Positions 10,317 through 18,955 of a stretch of DNA of 64,000 nucleotides are shown here, piece after piece. The DNA comes from Bacteroidia bacterium. GTDB taxonomy: Bacteria; Bacteroidota; Bacteroidia; B-17B0; Aurantibacillaceae. Location of the stretch: positions 124,001 to 188,000 of the forward strand of contig BPGX01000004.1 in the NCBI GenBank assembly GCA_026003255.1. Reading direction: 5' to 3'. A program made the translations under genes and the position numbers. The notes under the pieces were generated by a model, which saw nothing but the letters and a program-made list of their open reading frames with translations, was not told where the DNA came from and ran no database searches. Numbering within the stretch: position 1 is the stretch's first letter; each line of letters starts with the position of its first letter.

Positions 10317-10400
10317 GCCCGGGTGGCGGAATTGGTAGACGCACTGGTCTCAGAAGCCAGTTCCCTTTCGGGAGTGCGGGTTCGAGTCCCGCCTCGGGTA
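10317..10400 (+). tRNA. tRNA-Leu (anticodon CAG)
   Basis: The 84-base sequence folds as a class II tRNA. Acceptor strands GCCCGGG and CTCGGGT pair with a G-U closing pair, the D-arm has TTGGTAGACGC, and the anticodon loop CTCAGAA gives CAG. The long variable arm (TTCCCTTTCGGGAG) is typical of tRNA-Leu, and the T-arm is GCGGG-TTCGAGT-CCCGC. Discriminator A is at 10400; the next bases are CTA, so a 3' CCA is not encoded. It starts 3 bases after the hemN stop. Confidence 0.95.
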
Positions 10401-10470
10401 CTAATGAGTTATGAATAATAAGATAATTGAAATAGATTGTCCTATCATTAAGATATAAAAACATCTATAT

Positions 10471-11568
10471 ATGTCAACAACAACACTCAAAAAAACCGCT
10501 TTACATCACAAACACATTCAATTAGGTGCTAAAATGGTGCCTTTTGCTGGCTTTGAAATGCCCGTTTCGTATTCAGGAGTAAACGATGAACATCTGACAG
10601 TCAGAAATGCTGTTGGAATTTTTGATGTCTCTCACATGGGGGAGTTTGTAATTAAAGGCAAACAAGCATTAGATTTAATACAACTTATAACTACCAACGA
10701 TGCTTCAAAATTAGTGGATAAAAAAGTCCAATACTCGTGTATGACCAATGATAACGGGGGTATTGTGGATGATTTGCTCGTTTATCGCTGGTCAAAAACG
10801 GAATACTATCTGGTAGTCAATGCTTCCAATATTGAAAAAGATTGGAACTGGATTAAAGAACACAACACTTTTGATGCAGAAATGCAAAACATAAGTGACG
10901 AATTATGTTTATTTGCCGTACAAGGACCCAAAGCCATTTCAACGTTACAAAAACTTACTAACATTGACTTATCAAAAATACCTTATTATTGCTTTGAAGC
11001 AGGAGAATTAGCCGGTGTAAAAGATGTTATCATTTCCAATACAGGATATACTGGTGCGGGTGGTTTTGAAGTTTATGTATGGAACAAAGACGCTGAAAAA
11101 GTTTGGGACGCAATTATGGAAGCCGGCAAAGAATTTGGCATTAAGCCCTGTGGATTAGGTGCCCGTGATACTCTAAGATTAGAAATGGGCTTTTGCTTAT
11201 ATGGCAACGATATTAATGACACAACAAGCCCAATTGAAGCAGGACTGGGATGGATTACTAAGTTTACCAAAAATTTTATAGCAAAAGATATTTTATTAGA
11301 TCAAAAAGAAAAAGGCGTTCAAAAGAAATTAGTGGGTTTTGAAATGATTGAACGGGGTATTCCTCGTCAACACTATAAAATCCAAGATCATCAGGGCAAT
11401 ACCATTGGCGAAGTAACATCCGGAACTCAATCCCCATCCTTAAATAAAGGTATCGGAATGGGTTATGTAAAAACTGAACTTTCTGAACCCGATACGGAGA
11501 TATTTATTGTAATTAGAGAAAAACCAGTAAAAGCAAAAGTTGTAAAAATACCATTCCTGAAAAAATAG
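10471..11568 (+). CDS. gcvT: Glycine cleavage system aminomethyltransferase (T protein)
   Basis: GcvT takes the aminomethyl group from lipoylated GcvH, releases ammonia and forms methylene-THF. The 365-residue protein has the family landmarks: [48 protein letters not shown], the [11 protein letters not shown] stretch, [18 protein letters not shown], and [20 protein letters not shown] near the end. Size and order match canonical GcvT rather than related THF proteins. It feeds the same folate pool used by MetH. comB starts 3 bases after its stop. Confidence 0.96.
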   Translation: MSTTTLKKTALHHKHIQLGAKMVPFAGFEMPVSYSGVNDEHLTVRNAVGIFDVSHMGEFVIKGKQALDLIQLITTNDASKLVDKKVQYSCMTNDNGGIVDDLLVYRWSKTEYYLVVNASNIEKDWNWIKEHNTFDAEMQNISDELCLFAVQGPKAISTLQKLTNIDLSKIPYYCFEAGELAGVKDVIISNTGYTGAGGFEVYVWNKDAEKVWDAIMEAGKEFGIKPCGLGARDTLRLEMGFCLYGNDINDTTSPIEAGLGWITKFTKNFIAKDILLDQKEKGVQKKLVGFEMIERGIPRQHYKIQDHQGNTIGEVTSGTQSPSLNKGIGMGYVKTELSEPDTEIFIVIREKPVKAKVVKIPFLKK

Positions 11569-11571
11569 TTC

Positions 11572-12289
11572 ATGCCACACATCAACATCATTCTCACACC
11601 AGCAGAATTTGAGTTTTACAATGTTCACCATCAGAGTAATAATATCATTGTCATCATTGACATTTTCAGAGCAACTTCTACCATTGTTACAGCATTAGCA
11701 AACGGTGCTCGTTCTGTAATACCCGTACCAACTATTGAAATTGCAAAACAATACAAAGCTAATGGTTATTTAGTAGCTGGTGAAAAAAAATGGCATACCC
11801 GTTGATGGTTTTGATTTTGGTAATAGTCCGTTAGAATTTTTGAATGAAAACATTAAAAACAAAGATATTGTAATCACCACCACTAATGGCACTCAGGCAA
11901 TTCAAGTAGCAAATGGTAAAGGAGAAATTATTATTGGTTCTTTTCTAAATTTAAGCGCTATTGTAAATTACATCGTTACTCAAAATAAAAATGTAATATT
12001 TCTTTGTGCTGGTTGGAAGAATAAATTTAATTTAGAAGATTTTGTGTTTGCAGGTTCTGTTTCACACGCCCTTTACACCCATCACCATTTCGAATTAGCG
12101 TCCGACGCTGCATTACTTGGCTATCTGACTTTTGACCGATCCAGAAGAAAATTAAAAGAATTTTTGAATATGGCTTCTCATAAAAAGCGGCTAGAAAATT
12201 TGAATTTAGACGCAGATATAGATTTTTGTCTAACTATTGATAAATACCACATTGTACCCCAATTCATTGAAAACAAAATTATTTTGTAA
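11572..12289 (+). pseudogene. comB: 2-phosphosulfolactate phosphatase (ComB family), one frameshift at an A8 run
   Basis: ComB-type phosphatases remove phosphate from 2-phosphosulfolactate. The first 77 codons (MPHINIILTP, DIFRATSTIVTAL, YLVAGE) end at a stop at 11803-11805. The continuation GIPVDGFDFGNSPLEF, TTTNGTQAI and FVFAGSV lies in the +1 frame up to 12289. The break falls in eight A at 11783-11790; seven would restore a continuous 238-residue protein with the usual motif VAGE-KK-NGIPVDGFDFGNSP. Either the run is one base too long in this sequence, slippage repairs it in the cell, or the gene is newly broken. The rest of both halves is well conserved, which argues against old decay. 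Confidence 0.85.
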
Positions 12290-12290
12290 A

Positions 12291-12554
12291 ATGAGTAACA
12301 CCTTATTGAAGGTATTCGTAAAGCCCAATGCCCGAACTATAAAATACCAATGGTTAGATAAAACAACCCTGAAAATAGATATTCCTGAACCTCCAGAAAA
12401 AAACAAAGCCAACGAATATTTAATCAAATTTCTTTCAGAAAAACTATCTCTTCCTCAACAGGATATTGAAATCAAAGGCGGTAAAACCTCTCGCCACAAA
12501 TTTGTCATAATAAAAATGGAATTAGAGAAAATAAAAACCTTGTTAGGTAAATAG
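12291..12554 (+). CDS. DUF167 (YggU-like) small protein
   Basis: This is an 87-residue protein with the DUF167 pattern: LLKVFVKPNART, then DIPEPPEKNKANEYLIKFLSEKL and IKGGKTSRHKFV. Structures of the family show a small alpha/beta fold, and the cellular role is not known. The start at 12291 is chosen because it lies 1 base after the comB stop and gives the family's normal N-terminus; the longer frame starting inside comB adds unrelated residues. Confidence 0.85.
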   Translation: MSNTLLKVFVKPNARTIKYQWLDKTTLKIDIPEPPEKNKANEYLIKFLSEKLSLPQQDIEIKGGKTSRHKFVIIKMELEKIKTLLGK

Positions 12555-12616
12555 TAAAATGAAAAATCAATTGATTTCTTCAGTAATTCTTTTTCTCTGT
12601 AACATTCTCTTTTGCG

Positions 12617-12624
12617 TATTTTTG
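12617..12624 (+). promoter_or_regulatory. -7 promoter box upstream of DUF4271
   Basis: TATTTTTG is a perfect TAnnTTTG match ending 14 bases before the ATG at 12639. It supports that start over the in-frame ATG at 12612. Confidence 0.5.
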
Positions 12625-12638
12625 TCAAGTCAAAATTA

Positions 12639-13358
12639 ATGCTTCTTCTAATTAATATACAACCTGAAATTCGACAACATCCTTACATTCCTTTCTGGAT
12701 ACTAATACCTATTTTGATTGCAATAACTCTTACCTCTGTATTATACATTTATTCCCCCAAACTAATTCTATTACCTTTCTTATCATTAATTGACCACAGA
12801 GTCCGAAGAGAATTGATGGAAGCACGTAAATCGTTTCAATACCGACTATTATTCTTATTGGACTTTGTTTTTTACATTAGTTTTTCATTCTTAATGTATT
12901 ACATATTCCAAAAATCTAATGTCCTTCAGTTTTTATCCCTTCCATTTTTCGAAATAACTCAATATCAGGAAATATATCATTACATACTTGTATTAATCGC
13001 CGTCATTATTACCCTTATCTTTAAAAGACAAATATTCCTATCAATTGCAAATTTATTTGACGAAACACATCGCTATTCTATCTTTATATTTAATTTAGAC
13101 ATGCTCTTAAAATTTTTTGGAATGGTGCTATTGCCAGTAATTTTTCTATACTCATTTAGAATCATTGATTCTATTCAAATCCTTTATTTTGTATTTGCAG
13201 TCAATCTTATTATTTATTTTTTATCTCTAATAATTAGCTTTAATAGTGTATCTCAAAAAGGGATAATAGATTATATAAATTTTATTTTGTACCTTTGCGC
13301 CCTTGAAATAATTCCTTTATTATTCTTTTTGAAATTTTTATTTTCTACTGATGACTAA
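12639..13358 (+). CDS. DUF4271 multispanning membrane protein
   Basis: A 239-residue membrane protein with about six hydrophobic helices, a short charged segment after the first (SLIDHRVRRELMEARKSFQYR), and strong Ile/Leu/Phe bias. It fits DUF4271, a Bacteroidota family commonly encoded next to uroporphyrinogen-III synthase, as here; function is unknown. The start is placed at 12639, just downstream of the -7 box. Its stop overlaps the hemD start (ATG at 13351), suggesting coupling. Confidence 0.75.
   Translation: MLLLINIQPEIRQHPYIPFWILIPILIAITLTSVLYIYSPKLILLPFLSLIDHRVRRELMEARKSFQYRLLFLLDFVFYISFSFLMYYIFQKSNVLQFLSLPFFEITQYQEIYHYILVLIAVIITLIFKRQIFLSIANLFDETHRYSIFIFNLDMLLKFFGMVLLPVIFLYSFRIIDSIQILYFVFAVNLIIYFLSLIISFNSVSQKGIIDYINFILYLCALEIIPLLFFLKFLFSTDD
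13290..13297 (+). promoter_or_regulatory. -7-like box inside DUF4271, upstream of hemD
   Basis: TACCTTTG followed by CGCCC is a perfect -7 match within the 3' part of DUF4271, 53 bases before the hemD ATG. It could give hemD its own transcript; chance occurrence inside coding sequence cannot be excluded. Confidence 0.35.
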
Positions 13359-14560
13359 AAAAAAGAATCATACAACAAAAAGCCAAAAAGTTTCCGTAAA
13401 AAAAGCAAGGGCATCTGCTTCAAAATCTGCTAAAAACAAAAAAATTCAAAAAAAGAAAGTTTCAAACAAAAAAAGTACAAAATCGTTCTCAAAATATAAG
13501 CACTCCTTCAGAACCTTCAACCATAGAAGTAAAAAACAACATCAATACTTCTAGTGAAAATGTTAATGATTTCTCTTCATCTTTCAATATTCAAAACTTA
13601 ACCAAAAAACTGGCTGAGTCCCATATTTTAGAAGAAGAAAAGAAAAAAATCAAAACATCTACTTCTGATAAAGAGTTAGATGAAGGAGAAAAAAATGACA
13701 CCAATGAAAACGAACAAGGTACTAAAAAGAGAAGAAAACGTAAAAAGAAAGTTAAATCTTGGGAAGAAAAAGCCAAACAATTACCTACTTTTGAAGTTAG
13801 TAACTTTCCTAAATATCCTGTAAAAAACATTCTTATTACGCAAGCTAAACCATCAGATTTACAAAACCCTTATCAACTTCTCATTGATAAGTATAAAGTA
13901 CAAGTTCACTTCCGTCCGTTTATTAAAGTTGAAGGACTCAGTGCCCAAGAATTCAGAAATCAAAAAGTAGATGTATTAGAATACAGTAGTATCATTTTCA
14001 CCAGCCGTTTAGCCATTGATCACTTTTTCAGAATCATCAACGAAATGCGTGTTACCCTACCAGATACCACTCGTTTCTTTTGCCTAAACGAACAAATTGC
14101 TTATTACATGCAGAAATACATGGAACTACGCAAAAGAAGAATCTTCTGGGGACAAGGACCGGTAGATGATTTAAAGACCATTCTAAAAAAACATCAAGGT
14201 GGAAAAATTTTACTACCCGCCTCCGATACCATTCGTGAAAAAGTGATTAGAATATTAGACGATTTAGATTTAGAATATACAGCAGTAGACGTTTATAAAA
14301 CAGTTCCTGAAAACATCTCGGACTTAAAACCGGAAAAATTCGACATGATTGTATTTTTTACACCTATTGCTGTTGAAGCTTTACACAAATACTTCCCAAA
14401 ATTTAAACAAAATAAAACTCGTTTTGCGGCTTACAGTATTTTAACCGCCAATAAACTTCAGGAACTTGGCTACAGAGTAGACATTTACGCACCTACTCTT
14501 GAATTCCCAAGCATGGTAAATGCAATCGCTCACTATCTTTTACATGTAAAAGAAAAATAA
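13351..14560 (+). pseudogene. hemD: Uroporphyrinogen-III synthase with charged N-terminal extension, frameshifted
   Basis: HemD closes the tetrapyrrole ring in haem synthesis. The Bacteroidota HemD core starts at about 13807 (FPKYPVKNILITQAKP) and continues through EYSSIIFTSRLAIDHFF, KILLPASDTIREKV, DMIVFFTPIAVEAL and GYRVDIYAPT to 14560. The frame is open back to 13400 but has no ATG before 14045, which is far inside the domain. The gene's likely ATG at 13351, overlapping DUF4271, is in the neighbouring frame and stops at 13552-13554. One extra base in any of three A7 runs (13438-13444, 13448-13454, 13468-13474) explains this. The joined protein is about 402 residues, of which about 145 are a Lys/Ser/Glu-rich extension. 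Confidence 0.82.
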
Positions 14561-14586
14561 TCATCTCCTCTTTTTTTATCCCCATT

Positions 14587-15952
14587 TTACAATCTTTGTA
14601 ATTTACAGGTAAAACGCCTCAAAAAAGGCGGCTCATACAAAATTTTAAACCCTTTCGATTTTTTTACTTGTTTCTTCACTTCTTCAAATACTTCAACGAT
14701 GTATTCCACATGACTTTGCGTATATACCCTTCTTGGAATAGCTAACCTCACTAATTCCCAATGTGCTGGTACAAACTTACCTTTCAGTGTTTTTCCAAAC
14801 ATTAATGAACCAATTTCAACAGCCCTAATTCCACCATATACATACAAATCACACACCAATGCCTGACCCGGAAATTCATGTGGCGGAATATGTTCGTACA
14901 TTCGCTTTGCATCTACATATATCGCATGTCCTCCAAAGGGCTTCAATACTGGTATTCCAATTTTATCTAAATGTTCACCTAAAAAAGCTGTACTTCTTAT
15001 TCTATACTGTAAATAATCTTTATCAAACACTTCCTCTAATCCGACAGCCAACGCTTCCATATCTCGCCCACTCAATCCGCCATAAGTAGTAAATCCTTCT
15101 GTAATAATCAACAGATTTTGACACTCTTCAGCTAATTTTTGATCTTTTAATGTCAGGAAACCACCCATGTTTACTAGCCCATCTTTCTTGGCACTCATCA
15201 CCGCTGCATCCGCATAACGAAACATTTCCTGTGCTATCTGATAGTATGTTTTTCTTTCATATCCCTTTTCACGATGTTTGATAAACCAACTGTTTTCTGC
15301 TATTCTACAACAATCCAATACCAACAATGTGTTATATTTTTCACACAGCATTTTTACTTGCTTCATGTTTTGCATACTCACAGGTTGTCCGCCTCCGCTA
15401 TTATTCGTCACGGTCATTATCACCGCCCCCACTTTATTTTTATGCTTTTTCAAAAGTTCTTCTAATTTTTCTAAATCAATGTTCCCTTTTAAACGGATAT
15501 TCTGCGGCTGTATCCTTTGCTTCCGGACAGGGGATATCAATAGCCGTCCCCCCAGCATATTCAATGTTTGCACGAGTCGTGTCAAAATGCGTATTGCTAA
15601 TAAATATCTTTTTGGACTTTGCTAAAACACCATACAAAATTCTTTCTGCTGCTCTTCCTTGATGCGTTGGAAAAAAATAAGGCATTCCTGTCAACCGACG
15701 CACTACTTGTTCTAATTTGTGATAACTTCTGGCTCCTGCATACGACTCATCGCCTTGCATCATAGCTGCCCACTGATTTTGACTCATGGCAGATGTTCCG
15801 CTATCTGTCAATAAATCAATGATTACATGTTCAGAATCAATTTGAAATGGATTATAAAATGCTTTTTTTAGTATTTTTTCTCTTTCTTCTTTGCTTGTAA
15901 AACGAATGGGCTCTACTACTTTTATTTTAAATGGTTCAATAATTGTTTTCAT
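14587..15952 (-). pseudogene. tnaA: Tryptophanase (beta-eliminating lyase), one frameshift
   Basis: Tryptophanase splits tryptophan into indole, pyruvate and ammonia with PLP. The N-terminal part (MKTIIEPFKIKVVEPIRFT, LLTDSGTSAMSQNQWAAMM, PTHQGRAAERIL) ends at a stop at 15476-15478. The C-terminal part (GNIDLEKLEELLK, NNSGGGQPVS, MSAKKDGLVNMGG with the PLP lysine, GGLSGRDMEAL, RLAIPRRVYT) is in another frame to 14587. The break is at AAAA (15487-15490 on the plus strand TTTT) before GGG: three A would restore EYPF-KGNID and a 454-residue protein. Tryptophanase is preferred over tyrosine phenol-lyase from overall similarity (THFDTTRANIEYAG), but the substrate cannot be fixed from sequence alone. 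Confidence 0.85.
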
Positions 15953-16148
15953 TGCCTGAAAAATTTGCCCGCAAAAGAAATCATAAGCATAAGAGAAAAA
16001 TATGATATAGGTCAGTTTTTTTATGCTGAAATAATTAAAACAATAACATATAGTTTTAATAAAAACTAACTACACACCATTGAATCATTCGTGTATTCAT
16101 ACATTACCAAAAAGATCAAACTTTCCAAATTAAATCCCCCTAATTTCC

Positions 16149-16156
16149 TACTTTTG
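16149..16156 (+). promoter_or_regulatory. -7 promoter box of the tandem thioredoxin gene
   Basis: TACTTTTG followed by CC is a perfect TAnnTTTG match ending 11 bases before the ATG at 16168. Confidence 0.6.
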
Positions 16157-16167
16157 CCAGTAAAAAA

Positions 16168-17247
16168 ATGAAACATCTACTTATTACCATTATTGTAACA
16201 ACTTTCATTACAAACTTAGCACATGCTCAAAATCCTGAATCTGACGGACTAGTCAAGTGGCTTTCCTTCAAAGAAGCACAGGAACTCAATAAACAAGCCC
16301 CCAAGCCCTTTTTAGTTGATATCTACACCGACTGGTGCGGCTGGTGTAAGGTCATGATGCGTACTACATACTCTAATCCAAATATCGCCGGTTACATCAA
16401 TACTTACTTCTATCCGGTCAAATTCAACGCAGAAACAAAAGATACCATTGAATTTGATGGACAAAATATTACTCTACAAATCCTAACTATCCCAAATCAC
16501 CTCACCAATTAGCCATAAAATTTTTAGGCAATAATCTCGCTTATCCATCCACTGTTTTCATTTCATCTGATTTAAAAACAAACTTCTTAAGTCAAGGTTA
16601 CTTAAAAGAACAGGACATTGAGCCATTCTTAGTATTTATGGTTGAAAATGTTTTTCGCACAACGCCATTCAATATCTTCCAAACTCTCTTCAAAGATGCC
16701 TTCTATAATCCTAATCTCATCAAAAGAACAAAATTGACTACATTAAAAGAAGTAGAACAATTAAAGCATAATAACAAAAAAACAATTGTGTTTTTTTTAC
16801 ACCAATTTCTGTAACAGTTGTAAGGTCATGACACAAGCCCTTATCCACGACTCACTCGTTGCTTCTGTATTAAACAAATATTACAATACTATCATTCTCA
16901 ATGCAGAAGAAGATACAATTGTCTTCAAAAAACAAAAGTACACCAAACAAATGATAAATAATTATCCTTTTAATTCTGCTGTTTTACCGATTACTAATAA
17001 TAAGTTTTCATTACCATCCTTTGCTATTTTAGACGAACAACTGCAACCCATTGAAACAATTAGCTTCTTTCAAACGCCCGAAGCACTTCAACATATTCTA
17101 ATTTACTTTGGTGAGAATCATTACAAATCAATAACATGGGATGAATATGTCAAACGAGAAAATGAAAAACTAAATAATCCTCCACCCACATCTCCTGCTA
17201 AAAACAATACTTCAACGCCTTCCAAAAAATCTTCTGGTAAAAAATAA
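16168..17247 (+). pseudogene. Exported tandem thioredoxin-fold protein, two compensating frameshifts
   Basis: A signal peptide (MKHLLITIIVTTFITNLAHAQ) leads to a thioredoxin domain with WCGWCKVM (Cys57, Cys60). The frame stops at 16510-16512. Reading continues in the -1 frame (YYSTNPNYPKSPHQLAIKF, NLAYPSTVFISSDLK, a typical thioredoxin cis-Pro region) until a stop at 16807. It then returns to the first frame at a second thioredoxin-like domain, FFYTNFCNSCKVM (CNSC), ending at 17247. Adding one A at AAAA (16463-16466) and removing one T from T8 (16791-16798) gives a single 359-residue protein. Its C-terminus is Pro/Ser/Lys-rich. Likely a periplasmic thiol protein; redox direction is unknown. 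mnmE follows after 9 bases. Confidence 0.75.
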
Positions 17248-17256
17248 TTTATTCGC

Positions 17257-18642
17257 ATGTTACTTCAAAATTCATTAGAAGATACCATCGTAGCTATTTC
17301 TTCGCCTTATGGAATGGGCGGTGTGGCTGTTATACGTTGCTCTGGTAAATTAGCTTTTAATATTACCCAACAATTATTCTTCAAAAAGAAATTTTCAAAA
17401 TGGGATTTAAAGAAAATTGTTTTTAGAAAAATGTACTATGGTATTATTATTGAAAATGAAAATGTAATTGACGATGTAATGGTTTGTTTCTTTCAATCTC
17501 CTCATTCTTACACAGGCGAAGATGTAGTGGAAATTTATTGTCATGGTTCAATTTATGTACAACAAAAAATTTTACAACTCTATTTAAATAAAGGAGCACG
17601 ATTGGCAAATGCAGGAGAATTTACCATCCGTGCTTATCTTAATGGTAAACTCAATCTATCAGAAGCAGAAGCCATCGGCGATTTAATTCATGCTGAAACC
17701 GAAGCAGAACATCGTTTAGCAATAGACCAATTACGCGGTGGATACAAAAACCTGATTGAACATTTACGAGAACAACTTCTCAACTTCGCTTCTCTTATTG
17801 AACTGGAACTGGATTTTAGTGAAGAAGATGTAGAATTTGCGAATAGAACACAGCTCATTCAACTTTTACAAAGTGCTTTATCTGATATTGAAAAATTAAC
17901 CGAAAGCTTTCAAATGGGAAACGCTATTAAAACTGGTATTCCTGTTGTCATTCTTGGAAAACCCAATGCTGGAAAATCCACATTACTTAATGCTTTGCTC
18001 AACGAAGAAAAAGCCATCGTCAGCGAAATACCCGGTACAACCAGAGATTTGATTGAAGATAAATTAATCATTAACGGTATTGCTTTTAGAATAATAGACA
18101 CGGCGGGGATTCGGGAAGCAAAAGATGAAATTGAAAAAATTGGAATAGAACGTGCCCAACAATCCATTCAAAAAGCCATGATTGTGATTCTTCTTCAAGA
18201 CATATCTAAAAGTGATCATCACTCAACAGAAGAATATATTCAAATGATAAATTCATTCAATCCAAATGCTGTAATTCTCAAAGTATACAATAAAATTGAT
18301 AAGCTTAATGAAATTAAATTTAAAGAAGACGACAGCATTTATATTTCAGCAAAAGAAAAAATAAACATTGATGTATTAAAACAAAAACTTTTTCACATCG
18401 TATTAGAAAAAGGTTATCAGCCCCATCGTCCGATGGTTACTAATGTTCGCCATTTCAATGAGTTGAATGCTGCAAAAAAATTTTTGAATAAGGCATTAAA
18501 TGATTTGAAAACCAATGTAAGCACTGAACTCATCGCAGAGGATTTAAAGTTTGCTATTCATCATTTATCCAACATCACAGGCAATATTACGTCTGAAGAT
18601 ATTTTGAAAAATATCTTTTCAAAATTCTGTATAGGGAAGTAA
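17257..18642 (+). CDS. mnmE: tRNA modification GTPase MnmE
   Basis: MnmE, with MnmG, installs the carboxymethylaminomethyl (or taurino-like) group on wobble uridine of certain tRNAs. The 461-residue protein has the N-terminal folate-binding domain (DTIVAISSPYGMGGVAVIRCSG, SYTGEDVVEIYCHGS, RAYLNGKLNLSEAEAIGDLI), a helical domain, and the inserted G domain with P-loop GKPNAGKS (234-241), the switch IPGTTRD and DTAGIRE. It ends in FCIGK, the invariant C-terminal motif whose Cys is functionally important. Length is standard. Confidence 0.97.
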   Translation: MLLQNSLEDTIVAISSPYGMGGVAVIRCSGKLAFNITQQLFFKKKFSKWDLKKIVFRKMYYGIIIENENVIDDVMVCFFQSPHSYTGEDVVEIYCHGSIYVQQKILQLYLNKGARLANAGEFTIRAYLNGKLNLSEAEAIGDLIHAETEAEHRLAIDQLRGGYKNLIEHLREQLLNFASLIELELDFSEEDVEFANRTQLIQLLQSALSDIEKLTESFQMGNAIKTGIPVVILGKPNAGKSTLLNALLNEEKAIVSEIPGTTRDLIEDKLIINGIAFRIIDTAGIREAKDEIEKIGIERAQQSIQKAMIVILLQDISKSDHHSTEEYIQMINSFNPNAVILKVYNKIDKLNEIKFKEDDSIYISAKEKINIDVLKQKLFHIVLEKGYQPHRPMVTNVRHFNELNAAKKFLNKALNDLKTNVSTELIAEDLKFAIHHLSNITGNITSEDILKNIFSKFCIGK

Positions 18643-18955
18643 AATAAACACAAATTCCGTAATGAAAATTCCATCGATGATAATTACAACAAAAAAAATG
18701 ATTCGTCATTGCGAGGATGCTTTGCATCCGAAGCAATCCCTTGTGCAGTTGCCCGTTATTGCGAAGGCGTGTAACGCCTGAAACAATCTCAAGTGTGATT
18801 GCTCCTTCTCCCCTTCGAGATTGTTCATAGGTTTGTAATGACGCCTTTTTTTTCATTGTCATTAACTACCCAATTGGTGAAAAAAATGAGCAAAAAGTCC
18901 ATCAATAAAAAGAAACATCATATTTGAGAAGTATCAAATGTATAATTTAGATTTA
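18643..18955. other. Intergenic region between convergent mnmE and M28 peptidase genes
   Basis: The 313 bases hold no credible gene. The centre is a GC-richer, dyad-rich repeat element (18704-18843, listed separately); the flanks are AT-rich with no clear signal. Confidence 0.7.
18704..18843. repeat. REP/MITE-like palindromic element, copy 1
   Basis: The element opens with CGTCATTGCGAGG and closes with TTTGTAATGACG, whose complement is CGTCATTACAAA, so its ends are an imperfect inverted repeat. Inside are shorter dyads: GATGCTTTGCATC, GCGAAGGCGTGTAACGCC, and GAAGCAATCCC against GATTGCTCC. Base composition is clearly more GC-rich than the surroundings. A related element with the same ends is at 63125-63231. 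No transposase is present. Confidence 0.7.

Noticed and set aside
11780..11805. Independent start (GTG 11780) for the second half of comB as its own gene
   Set aside because: The half lacks the N-terminal part of the active site, and the join at the A8 run exactly restores the family motif.
14045..14560. HemD starting at the ATG at 14045
   Set aside because: About 80 residues of conserved HemD core lie upstream in the same frame, so this ATG is internal.
18704..18843. Possible CRISPR or tandem repeat array
   Set aside because: The repeated units are inverted, not direct, and there is no regular spacer pattern.
18587..18862. 91-codon minus-strand frame overlapping the mnmE end
   Set aside because: Most of it runs through the palindromic repeat 18704-18843; no family resemblance, and it overlaps the conserved FCIGK end of mnmE.
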